A stretch of DNA of 64,000 nt from Glebionis coronaria (Eukaryota > Streptophyta > Magnoliopsida > Asterales > Asteraceae). The translations under genes and the position numbers were made by a program. Where the stretch lies: NCBI GenBank assembly GCA_025667525.1, contig CM046875.1:201910125-201974124 (forward strand), given 5' to 3'. Shown in pieces: positions 48,231 through 58,241 of this stretch; within the stretch, counting starts at the first letter, position 1, and every line of letters begins with the position of its first letter. Below the pieces are notes generated by a model. The model had not been told where the DNA came from. It ran no database searches and saw only the letters and a list, made by a program, of their open reading frames with translations.

Positions 48231-49222
48231 GCAATGCTCCTGGGACATTCCAAAGGTGTATGATGGCTATCTTCCATGACATGGTTGAAGAAACTATGGA
48301 AGTCTTCATGGATGATTTCTCGGTCTATGGTGATTCTTTCTCTCATTGCCTTGCCAATTTGGAATGCATGCTTAAGCGGTGTGAAGACACTCGCCTTGTT
48401 CTAAATTGGGAAAAATGTCATTTCATGGTAAAAGAAGGCATTGTGCTTGGACATAAAATCTCAAAAGCCGGCCTTGAAGTAGACCGTGCTAAAGTGGATG
48501 TCATAGCCAAATTACCTCCACCTTCAACCGTGAAGGGTGTGAGAAGTTTCCTTGGTCATGCGGGCTTCTATCGTCGATTCATTCAATATTTTTCTAAAAT
48601 CGCTCGCCCAATGACTTACCTCTTGGAAAAAGATACTCCTTTCATATTTTCTAAAGAGTGTCTTCAATCCTTCAATATTATTAAGGATAAGCTAACTAAG
48701 GCACCGGTCTTGGTTACCCCTAATTAGGAGCTACCTTTTGAATTGATGTGTGATGCTAGCGACTTTGCTATTTGAGCGGTTTTGGGCCAAAGAGTGAACA
48801 AACACTTCCAACCAATCCATTATGCTAGCAAGACAATGACGGGGGCTCAATTGCATTATACCACTACCGAAAAAGAGCTTTTAGCTGTAGTGTATGCTTT
48901 TGAGAAGTTTCGTCCCTATCTTGTCCTTTCCACCACAATTGTCTATACCGACCATTCCGCGTTGAAGTACTTGTTGACTAAGCAAGATTCTAAGCCAAGA
49001 CTTCTTCGTTGGGTTTTGCTCCTACAAGAATTTAATATTGAAATTCGTGACAAAAAGGGAGCCGAAAACCTAGCCGCGGATCATCTAAGTAGACTTGAGG
49101 ATCCTTATCAAGGGGATCATCAGAACCAAGAGAGCAATGACTCTTTTCCGCTTGAGACCTTAATGTCTATCAATTCCAATCTTGATGACACCCCATGGTT
49201 GCGGACATTGCAAACTACTTAG
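48190..49222 (+). pseudogene. pol: Element G RT palm and RNase H
   Basis: [17 protein letters not shown], catalytic FMDD at 48305-48316, then [15 protein letters not shown] at 48725-48727 and a TGA about 45 bases later fall in the RNase H start (LMCDASDFAI); both look like single-base changes of Trp and Gly codons. RNase H continues [12 protein letters not shown] and [10 protein letters not shown]. The frame breaks near 49195. Confidence 0.88.
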
Positions 49223-50280
49223 CGGGTGGAATTCTCAAGGAAGGGTTAACGTCCCAACAAAAGAAAAAGTTCTTTAAAGACATTGAACACTATTTTTGGG
49301 ACGACCCTTACCTTTTCAAACAATGTGCGGATCTTGTCATTCGTCGATGTGTTGATGGGCCGGCGGCTTTACTAATCCTTGATGCTTGCCATAAAGGACC
49401 CACCGGTGGTCACTTTGGTCCCAAGTACACCGCGAAGAAAGTATTCGTCTCTGGATTTTATTGGCCCACCATTTATCATGACGCTCATGAAAAGGTTAAA
49501 CGTTGTGATGCTTGCCAAAGACAAGGCAAGATCACACATAAAGATGAGATGCCTCAAAATTTCATACAAGAATGTGAAATCTTTGACGTATGGGGCATCG
49601 ACTTTATGGGGACATTTCCATCATCTAAAGGGAATAAGTACATCCTCGTAGCCGTTGACTACGCTTCCAAATGGGTTGAAGCTAAGGCTCTCCCTACGAA
49701 CGATGCGAGGGTGGTTGTGAACTTTATGAAGCAACTTTTTGCTCGATTCGGTGTTCCTCGTGCTATCATCAGTGACCGCGGGACTCATTTTTGCAATGAT
49801 CAATTTGCGAGAGTCATGGCTAAGTACGGTGTCAATCACCGTCTTTCCACCGCTTATCATCCTCAAACAAATGGTCAAGCCGATATATCTAACCGTGGAT
49901 TGAAGCGAATTCTTGAGCGTACTGTGGGAGAGCATCGTGCCTCGTGGGCCGATAAGTTAGATGATGCTTTGTGGGCTTTCCGTACCGCATATAAGACCCC
50001 GATTGGTTGTACACCTTATCGTCTTGTGTACGGGAAAGCATGTCACCTCCCTATCGAGCTGGAACATAAGGCATACTGGGCCTTGAAGTGGGCTAACTTC
50101 GACATCAACAAAGCCGACGATCTTTGGAAGATTCAACTCAACGAGCTCAACGAACTAAGGATTGAAGCTTATGAGAACTCATTGATCTACAAGGAGAAGA
50201 CCAAGATCATCTATGATTCAAGGATTAAGAACCAAGAGTTCCATGTTGGTAATCAAGTTTACTCTTTAACTCTCGGTTGA
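49195..50280 (+). pseudogene. pol: Element G integrase, catalytic Glu replaced by Asp
   Basis: 361 codons without a stop. Zinc region: [11 protein letters not shown] then CDACQRQ. Core: [15 protein letters not shown], then [10 protein letters not shown], where position 49882-49884 is GAT (Asp); element A has Glu here. The last residue of the D,D-35-E triad is therefore changed. A frameshift near 50265 precedes the C-terminal part. Confidence 0.9.
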
Positions 50281-50477
50281 AGATCTTCTCGAGAAAGCTG
50301 AAGAGCCGCTGGTCTGGTCCATTCACCGTTGCCAAAGTCTTCCCATATGGCACCATTGAGCTTTCACAGCCAAATGGGCCCAATTTTAAGGTGAATGGCC
50401 AGCGCGTGAAGCTGTACTTTGGTGAGGACATCTCTCATGAGATGATTCCATCACTCACCACGTTTCCCTTGAATTAG
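50277..50477 (+). pseudogene. pol: Element G integrase C-terminal part
   Basis: Shifted frame: [19 protein letters not shown] then FKVNGQRVKLYFGE, matching the end of integrase in A. Ends at TAG 50475-50477. Confidence 0.87.
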
Positions 50478-51906
50478 TTCTGGGTCGAGTCAGGCTCGTG
50501 ACTCGGTTACCAAAAACAAGCGCTTCTCGGGAGGTAACCCATGATCTATCCTTTACCGTTTTCATAATAAGTGTAGGGGAGACCCGTATGTGTTTGTTGT
50601 CTTGTTTCTTCTTATGTACAGGGATTAAAGCTTCAAAGATCCATTCTCGATGATTTTTGACGAACTGTGTTCCCGTGTATCCGTCTTCCCGTTTCTATCC
50701 TAAACTGTCGTGATTCAATATTTCATATCTTATATGTTCACATTGAAATCACTATAGTTGTCCTTTCCTTGGCAAGATTTAAACAAAGTGCAATGTCCTA
50801 AGTGTAGGGGAGGTTACTTCCACATGCTTAAACATTGAGGACAATGTTTATATTAAGTGTAGGGGGGACTTCCATCGAAGTTAAGTGGGCTTTTCCTTGC
50901 ATTTGTCCTCATTTTAACCGGAAAATCAATTTTTCGACATTTTTCAAAAATTTTAATCTATTTTGGCCTAGTAGTATAGTAGTATTTTCCTTTAAACTAT
51001 TTTGGCTAGTCCGAAAAGGCCCAAACAAGGCATGAGGGCTACATTTTGTTGCTAAAGATCCAAAAGTGATGTGAAGAATCATTTATCAAAAATCAATATA
51101 AAGGATCGAGACACACGAAGAAAAACAATTACTCCCCTAAAGATCATGGAGAAGTCTATCCAAAAAGGCCCTAACAAGGTATGAGGATAAATAGATCCAA
51201 GTCCTAAAAGGAGGCGGATCGTTGTATATCAAAGTCTAAAATAAATATTGGAGAGAAATGAAGAAGTCGTGGTCCAAGTATGAAGAATCTCTCAAAACTT
51301 CAAGTGAAGAAATTCCCAATATGAAGAGAAGACCATAATTTCATGAACGTCTCTCAAAGATTTGAAGTATGAAGTCGCTGCAAAATATCGGTCCGAGAAA
51401 GGTCTCAAATCGTGAAGCGAGTTATGCCAAGATATGAACTTTAAGAGGTCTCGAGAAGCAGTTTTAAAAGATTTTGTCCTTTAGCTAACTATTTCTTAAA
51501 TCGTCCCACTTTATTTTCAGCCTAAATAAACTATCGAAATAAGTCAAACAATGCATCCTCGTGATCATTCAAGAAAATATTAAAATATAAGAGATACACC
51601 TAGGAATAAGGGTGTCTACGTAAATAATTGGCCCACATGAATTCGTGTTAGTTTGCTAACTTATAATAACAATGATCTCGTTTTTAAGCTTGGTATGGGG
51701 AACGTGAAACTTGAGGATGATAAACATTCATGGCAGCTAAAACCCCGATGCAAGTCTTTGATTTCTTTACTTATTTTGTACATATTTTTGTTCTTTTAAT
51801 TTCCTTAGTATTTAGTATTTAATAAAGGACAAGGTGGGTTATTTATGATGAGAAATATAATTTGTGCTTTGAAATTAATGCATTGCATGAGGGCATTCCA
51901 ATGGTC
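50478..51906 (+). other. Element G 3' noncoding region
   Basis: No env-like ORF. Contains a hairpin (50487-50504) ten bases after the stop, four AAGTGTAGGGG motifs (50569, 50800, 50855 and the terminal one at 51907), a hairpin at 50829-50850, and a block (51520-51730) shared with A. Confidence 0.82.
50829..50850 (+). promoter_or_regulatory. CATTG/CAATG hairpin before a PPT-like motif (G)
   Basis: Perfect 9-bp stem TAAACATTG / CAATGTTTA, loop AGGA; AAGTGTAGGGGGG follows at 50855-50867. Confidence 0.85.
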
Positions 51907-51920
51907 AAGTGTAGGGGATT
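51907..51920 (+). promoter_or_regulatory. Element G polypurine tract
   Basis: AAGTGTAGGGGATT directly before the 3' LTR. Confidence 0.88.
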
Positions 51921-53646
51921 TAATAAGTGTGAAAACACTTATCCTTTTACCACTTATTTCTAATAATAACAAGACCAAAACGTGTATTTTATGTCGTAAA
52001 AGTCGGAATTATGCGTGCTTTATGTTATTATTGTGTTTTAGGACCAAAAGATGAAAAAGGAAGAAAACATGGGCTATCATGGGCTTTTATCGAAGAAAAA
52101 GACTAAAGACGAAGTCGAAAGATCGAGGATGCAAAAAGAACGGAAGTCCAAGGCCTATTCTGAAGATTTATCGAAGAAAAAGTCTAAAGACGGAAGTTTA
52201 ATGAAGTCGAAGAACTCAAGTCTAATTATAGAAGAAAATTATAAGACAAGTTCAACTTATATCGACAAATCCCGAGACGACGTCGAGAAAGATAAAGAAA
52301 TTAAATCGAGTCAAGACGAGAAGAAAGAAAGAAGAAAGCTTAAGTACTTAATCTCCCCACCTCCTATAAATACCCTCCTAATATATCATTAGGAGGGTGG
52401 TTAGTGTTAGTTAATTAGTTTTGAGTTAATTTTTAGTTTTTTTAATAGGTAATTAGTGTGTTTATTTCTCTCTCTAGCTTTTTCTTCAAGTTATCTTAAT
52501 CTTCATCTTAATCTTGTAACTTTGAATCTTAAATCTTCAATTTAATCAAGTTTTTCATTTAATTCTCATTCTACCTTTCTTAATCTTTTGGTGATTTAAT
52601 TAATCATGTAGTTGATTTCATCTCTTTGATTATGTGATTGATTTATTCATGTGATTGATCTTTTAGTTTTGATGTGGTGGATGTTTTGACCTTATTGTGA
52701 TTGTTGATTTACTAGTGTTTGGCTTATTTTTGATTAAGTTGGTTTGATAGATTAATAGATTTGATTATTAGTTGATTTTAAATGTTTTGATTATTTAGTG
52801 TTTTGGTAGTTTTTAATTTGTGGCTTACTTAGTTCTTCTTCAAATTTATTTGGTTAAAGTTTTGGTTAATTGCTTGTTTGGTTCGTGCTTATTCGTAGCT
52901 TATCTCTTTAGTTTTGATATTACTGATTATCTGTATCTGTTCTCTAACTTCTTCGGAAAAGGGTTTTATATTCTGAAAACATGCTTTATTCCAAAAATAT
53001 ATCATTTCTCTGAAAACTTCTTTTTTCCGAAAATTCCAATTTTTCTGAAAAAGTCTTTATTCCGAAAAACCCATTTTCTGAAAACCATCTTTATTCCGAA
53101 ATTTCCCTTTTCTCTGAAAAATCTTTTTTCCGAAAATCCTATTTCTCTGAAAACATGCATTATTCCGAAATTATATCATTTCTCTGAAAACTTCTTTTTT
53201 TCGAAAATTTCAATTTCTCTGAAAAAGTCTTTTTTCCAAAAAACCCATTTTCTCTGAAAACCTCTTTATTCCGAAAATCCCATTTTCTCTGAAAAACTCT
53301 TTATTACGAAAATTCCATTTTCTCTGAAAAAGTCTTTATTCAGAAGATTTCTCTGATTTTGCCACTTTTTTCTGAAATTATTGATTTTCCCATTTTCCAC
53401 TTTTTCCCATTTTTCCAACTTTTCCCATTTTATAAATTCACGTTTTATTATTTATATTGTTTTGTTTTAATTAGTTAATTGCTCTTAGCCTATTGTTATT
53501 ATTTTGCGCATTTACCTTTAAGTAGAATAGATAACCAAACCATTTTATTTTCCACCAAGAACGACTGATTCGCACTTTCTACTAGTAATCAATTCGAAAA
53601 GATCGGTTTAACGAACTTTCATAACTAAGTGAAAAATTAGTGATCA
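51921..53646 (+). repeat. Element G 3' LTR
   Basis: Begins TAATAAGTGTG, ends TTAGTGATCA. TATA box at 52365-52372. Differs from the 5' LTR by few bases and small indels, mostly in the TTCCGAAAA repeat array (52960-53345). Confidence 0.93.
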
Positions 53647-55046
53647 TAGGTTTAGTGAAATTGCAAAGAATTCAAATCTAAGGAATCATAGCATTACAAC
53701 TATGTCAACCCTCATTCCTAATTAGGTTCCATTTCAATTTTAATTTTAAAAATCCCCAATTATGAAAGTAAGAACCCTAGTACAAAATGATTGAAATTGA
53801 ATGAGTATACTTATAATTAATTTATTTTAGATTAAGGATGAGTGAAGCCCTTGTCTTGAAACCAATTAATTTGAGCGATTGGAAGCTTTTAAAAACTTGT
53901 TAATGGAGGTTTTGAGGAAGAACCCGTCGCTACCGATGAGAAGGAAGAAGGGGATGAGGGTTTGAAATAATGATATTATAATAAAACTTTTTTATATTAT
54001 CCTCAGTGGGCCGAGGTTCATTATTGATAATGAACCTCACATTTGTGTAGTGACAGATAAAGAACCGCCAGCAAGGGACCATTTTAACCAAGAAAATGAA
54101 AGAAATTTTTGAAACCAAGTTTTTCTAAAATACTTAAAATATATATCAAGCCTTTTGGAAATCATTGTACCACTCCGAGACTAGGTTATAATGCCTTAAT
54201 GAAGGATTACGAGTTGAATCGAGACCGAAAAATACCGATTAATATTGATACGAAAAAACGACTACTCGTAGGTAAAAGAAAAGAGGAGAGACACCAATAG
54301 GAGTGAATCAAGGCTAAGTTCAATTCTCAAGAGATGAGTGAAAATCTTCAAGTTGTAGAAACGAAGAGCTTGTGTCATCTATAGTGGTTTAAGACGTGCT
54401 TTTCCGGCGTAAAGCTAAACGGCTTTAGTAATGAATTATATCAAGTAATTTTGTTATATAGAGTAAGATCACTTTCAAGAAATTGTCTTAAACTTTTACA
54501 AAATATGATCAAGAGTATAGATTCACCTTCTCTCCCACGTGATCGGACAAATATCATTGCTTAGGATCACAATGACAATATCCTTGGAATATTTCAATTC
54601 CAAATATGTAATATCCTAACTACACCTTATGATGTAGTTTGGTATCTAAAAGGATTAATCATTCATCTTAGAGATGAGTTCTAAAATTCACATATTACAC
54701 ATGATATAGGGCATACTAACCGTATGAGTTGCAAAGCATAAAAATCATGCTTGATACTTTAAGCTACTACTAACTCACACTACAACACGTAAGTGAGTCA
54801 AGTATCCAAGACCATGAAGGTTTGAGAGGGTGAAATAATAGAATCACATACCACAAACAGATGTCAAGGCAAGGATGCCAAGAACAAGAAAATAGTCAAG
54901 TAATGATCAATAGAATGATCAATAGGGTGTGTGGAAGGAGAAAGCGTACCTTAACCGCAAAGTGCTTCCCAAGTCTTCTATGGACAAATGCAATACCCAA
55001 ACTTGAATAAAGTGCATACTAAGTCTTCAAGGACTAGTCTCACTTA
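53647..55046 (-). mobile_element. Element F, second piece: leader of a D-like element
   Basis: Continues 42598-42806 and aligns with D from about 22340 (or its duplicate at 23008) to about 24210. It carries one diverged palindromic module (54013-54070) and about 165 bases (54540-54705) absent from D. It is cut on the right by element H, so its own primer site and LTR lie outside the window. Confidence 0.85.
54013..54070 (-). repeat. Palindromic module in F
   Basis: GAGGTTCATTAT / ATAATGAACCTC, 12-bp perfect stem with loop TG (54013-54038), then a right arm GATAAAGAACCGCC. Three base pairs differ from D at 23376-23407 with both partners changed. Confidence 0.85.
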
Positions 55047-55365
55047 TGTTGGAAATACGTTTTTACGTATTTAGGAACATTTGGTCACTCCGACAATATA
55101 TTAAGTAGTAGCTCGTAGTCTAGATATCTTTATACATATCAAACAAGGAAAAGCCCGGTCCATGCTTGTATGGCCGGCCCAATTGTAAGCCCAAGCCCAT
55201 CTTATAGGCTTGGTATATAAACCCTCAACTTAGATGGAGAAGGTGTTGGTTCACATATTTTCACATAGTAAGAAGGTGTTTTTCTTCTCACTTTCTCTCT
55301 CTAAGTGTGTGTGTTCTTACCATATCTCTATCTCTTTCTCTCTCTAAACATAAGCTAGATTTACA
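55047..55365 (+). repeat. Element H 5' LTR
   Basis: Begins TGTTGGAAATACG where F similarity stops. The right end is uncertain: TTTACA at 55365, or up to 55377 next to the primer site. The second LTR is outside the window, so the borders cannot be confirmed. Confidence 0.7.
55214..55221 (+). promoter_or_regulatory. TATA box of element H LTR
   Basis: TATATAAA within the LTR, followed by a CT-rich stretch. Confidence 0.65.
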
Positions 55366-55377
55366 ATATCCTAGAAA

Positions 55378-55391
55378 TGGTATCAAGAGCC
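55378..55391 (+). promoter_or_regulatory. Element H primer binding site (initiator tRNA-Met, one extra base)
   Basis: TGGTATCAAGAGCC: the standard iMet site with one extra A. Confidence 0.8.
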
Positions 55392-56312
55392 ATGGGATAA
55401 TTGTTTGGTTTATGTGTTTGTGTTCTTGATTCATACGCCTTTATTTGATCTAAAATCATTCGTACCAAAAAATTTTTGTGTTTTTATGGTTTAATCTTGA
55501 TTTACATCATCTACTTACTTGTTATAGTGATTTGGTATTGTTACTTTGTTTAAAAACACAAAATTTTTGGGTGTTTGATTCATTTTTAGGCTTAGAATCT
55601 CGAATTTGTTGTGTTTTGTACTGTCCGAGAAAAGTGGTAACCATAGTACGATATGTGTATTGTGATCGCATAAACCTGGGGTTTCTACTTGCAATCCAAT
55701 AGCACGATCACATAATACGATCACTCACTGCGATCACAAGCTACGATCACTCACTGCGATCACATGCCACGATCACTAGTGCGATCGTTGGGTACGATCA
55801 CTAGTGCGATCCGAGTACGATCGTTGGGTACGATCACTAGTACGATCCGAGTACGATTGTTGGGTACGATCACTAGTGCAATTTGAGTATGATCGTTGGG
55901 TACGATCACTAGTGCTATCCGAGTACGATCGTTGGGTACGATCACTAGTACGATCTGAGTGCGATCACTTGTCACGATCAAGGAGTGCGATCTGAGTACG
56001 ATCATAGGGTGCGATCTGTGTACGATCATAGGGTACGATCCACAAGTACGATCTGAGTACGATCATAGGGTACGATCCACGAGTGCGATCTGAGTACGAT
56101 CTCCACTGTGATCAAGTGTTGCGATCCAACATTTTTCAAAAACGTGTTTTTGGAAATTTTTAATCGTGTGCAATTTTGACTTGGAATTTTTGGTTTATTG
56201 ATAACATAATTTAGGGGATTTCAATATTATTTCTCGGCTTTAACACACAACAACAAATACATTTACTTTCTCTCATTGTTTGATCAACATTTGTAAATCT
56301 TAACTTATAGAA
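55392..56312 (+). other. Element H untranslated leader
   Basis: About 920 bases between primer site and gag. Nearly half is a GATC-rich tandem array (55693-56128). Frames across the array are repeat translations, not genes. Confidence 0.8.
55693..56128 (+). repeat. GATC-rich tandem array in the leader of H
   Basis: The core has an exact 36-bp period: GTTGGGTAC starts at 55787, 55823, 55859, 55895 and 55931. Each unit holds GATCACTAGT and GATC(C/T)GAGTACGATC. Flanking parts are shorter, more variable units on the same GATC theme. Confidence 0.93.
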
Positions 56313-57497
56313 ATGGAGTACACATCTCTTACGGATAAGTCCATCCTCTCGGGTACGGATAATCATCCACCAATGTTGGAGAAGTCTATGTATGAGGATT
56401 GGACTTCCCGAATGGAACTTTACATGTTGAACAAAGAGAATGGACATCTCGTTTGGGAATCGGTGCTCAATGGAACATTAGATTATGGTACAGTGACGGA
56501 AGGTACAGTTACTCGTCCTCGCACAACGGGTGAATTGACTGGAGATATGAAGATTCAAGACAAATGTGATAAGTATGCTACAAACATCATTCTCCAAGCC
56601 CTTCCTCCAGATGTCTACAAACTCGTCAGCAAACTTAAAGTTGCCAAAGAGTTATAGGATAGAATTCGTGTTCTAATGCAAGGCACCTCGTTAACTAAAC
56701 AAGAACGAGAGTGTAAGCTTTATGATACTTTTGATAAGTTTTCCTATGTCCCCGGGGAGACTCTCAATGACTACTATTTGAGATTTACCCTATTGTTAAA
56801 TGAGCTCAATATCTATGGCATGGCAATTCCTACGTTTCAATTAAACACCAATTATTTGAACACTCTTCCTTTAGAATGGTGTAAGTACGTGACGGATGTT
56901 AAATTGGTTAAGGACTTGCATAACACCAATGTGGATCAACTTCAAGTTTTTCTTCAACAACACGAATGCCATGTGATCGAGGCTCGGTTGTCTACACCTC
57001 AAGTTCATGATCCACTTGCCATGTATGCTTCTCAACAAAACATGTCTTATACTTATCAACAACCATCATACTTGCAGCAGCCACCACCACACACCTATCA
57101 GCAACCACAACAACCATCTTATCAACCACTAATGATGCCACAGCAAGCATTTCAACAAAGAGTTCATCAACAATATTTTCAACAGCAACCACCACATCAG
57201 ATATCACCATCACAAGCCAACACCTCTCCAATGGGCTATACTCCTCAGCAAGGATATTTTCCAATTGAAGCACAACCAGCACAAGCCTTCTACTCCAATG
57301 AACTTCCACCAATCCAAGCACCGGTCTTTACTCCAAATGATACGCCAGCTGATGTTCTAAACCATCTTACTGCCTACTTGTCAAAACTTGTTGTAACTAG
57401 AGGATTTCCACCAACAAACAATCAGCTCCGTACCTCTTCAGATCCTCGACGACAAGCCACTGTTCAAGATAGTCAAGTGACGGTGCAACCTATTTAG
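56313..57497 (+). pseudogene. gag: Element H gag
   Basis: ATG at 56313. Copia gag domain: LEKSMYEDWTSRMELYML, ALPPDVYKLVSKLKVAKEL, then a TAG at 56655-56657 where Trp is expected, and onward in frame MQGTSLTKQERECKLYDTF, LNDYYLRFTLLLNELN, LNTLPLEWCKYVTDVKL. A long Gln/Pro-rich tail follows (about 57040-57330). TAG at 57495-57497 interrupts again. Confidence 0.9.
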
Positions 57498-58241
57498 GGA
57501 AGGAAAACTTCATATGGACCTCCTACAAGGACGGTGAATGCTCAAGCTGTGAATTCTCAAGCTAATGGAAATGGAAGCCCTATTGGTCCTCAAAAGGTTG
57601 TGACTTGCTACAATTGTCGAGGACAAGGTCATATGGCTAGGGAATGCACTTAGCCAAAAAAAAGAAGGGATGCAACATGGTTTCGTGAGAAGATGTATTT
57701 GGTTGATGCTCAGTCTAAGGGAAAGATTTTGGATTCAGAAGAGTTAGCATTTCTTCACCCAGGGGCAGCAGATAATGAAGGCATTGCAGTCGTTTCTACT
57801 TATAATGCAGCATATCAAGCGGACGATCTTGATGCATATGATTCGGATTGTGATGACATTCACTCAGCCTCAGCTGCTCTCGTTGCTAATCTCTCTCACT
57901 ACGGATCTGATGTCGTCAGTGAGGTACCCACCATAACTAATCTTGGTAATGATGATAACCCACATCAAGTTGGGCATGAAAATGACAACCTCGAACAGCA
58001 TTCAGGAACTACTAACTCAAATGATGTGGTAACCAATCCTACACATTTGAGTGAACCTCAACCAAATGCTACGACGGGTATGGAATCTTATGCTCAACAT
58101 GATTTGGTCATGGTGCCTAAACATATTATTGATCAAATGCATATGGCTCTCAGACAATCCGTAGATACGAATTCCACCCTAACAGCTGAGCTTGCGTTGC
58201 ATAAAGAAAAGGTCAAACTTTTGAAATGGTCCATCAAGTAG
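57498..58241 (+). pseudogene. gag: Element H zinc knuckle and acidic linker
   Basis: Same frame as gag. Zinc knuckle CYNCRGQGHMAREC at 57606-57647 (canonical CX2CX4HX4C), then TAG at 57651-57653. After it: SEELAFLHPG, DDLDAYDSDCDDI, LSHYGSDVVSEVP, blocks that I know from Asteraceae copia polyproteins. Frame lost near 58226. Confidence 0.88.

Larger units (their letters stand above)
42807..53646 (+). mobile_element. Element G: complete Athila-type Ty3/gypsy retrotransposon inserted in F
   Basis: LTRs 42807-44500 and 51921-53646. Target duplication TGGGT (42802-42806) and TAGGT (53647-53651), one transition apart; removing G joins the two F pieces as in D. It has a tRNA-Asp-type primer site, gag, protease, RT, RNase H, integrase and a polypurine tract. 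Both LTRs begin TA instead of TG. About five frameshifts and several stops make it inactive. Confidence 0.93.

Noticed and set aside
55787..55966. Regular repeats that might suggest a CRISPR array
   Set aside because: Units are head-to-tail with no unique spacers, and the DNA is plant nuclear.
55760..56029. Open frames on both strands across the GATC array of H
   Set aside because: They only translate a 36-bp repeat whose period is a multiple of three; no gene is implied.
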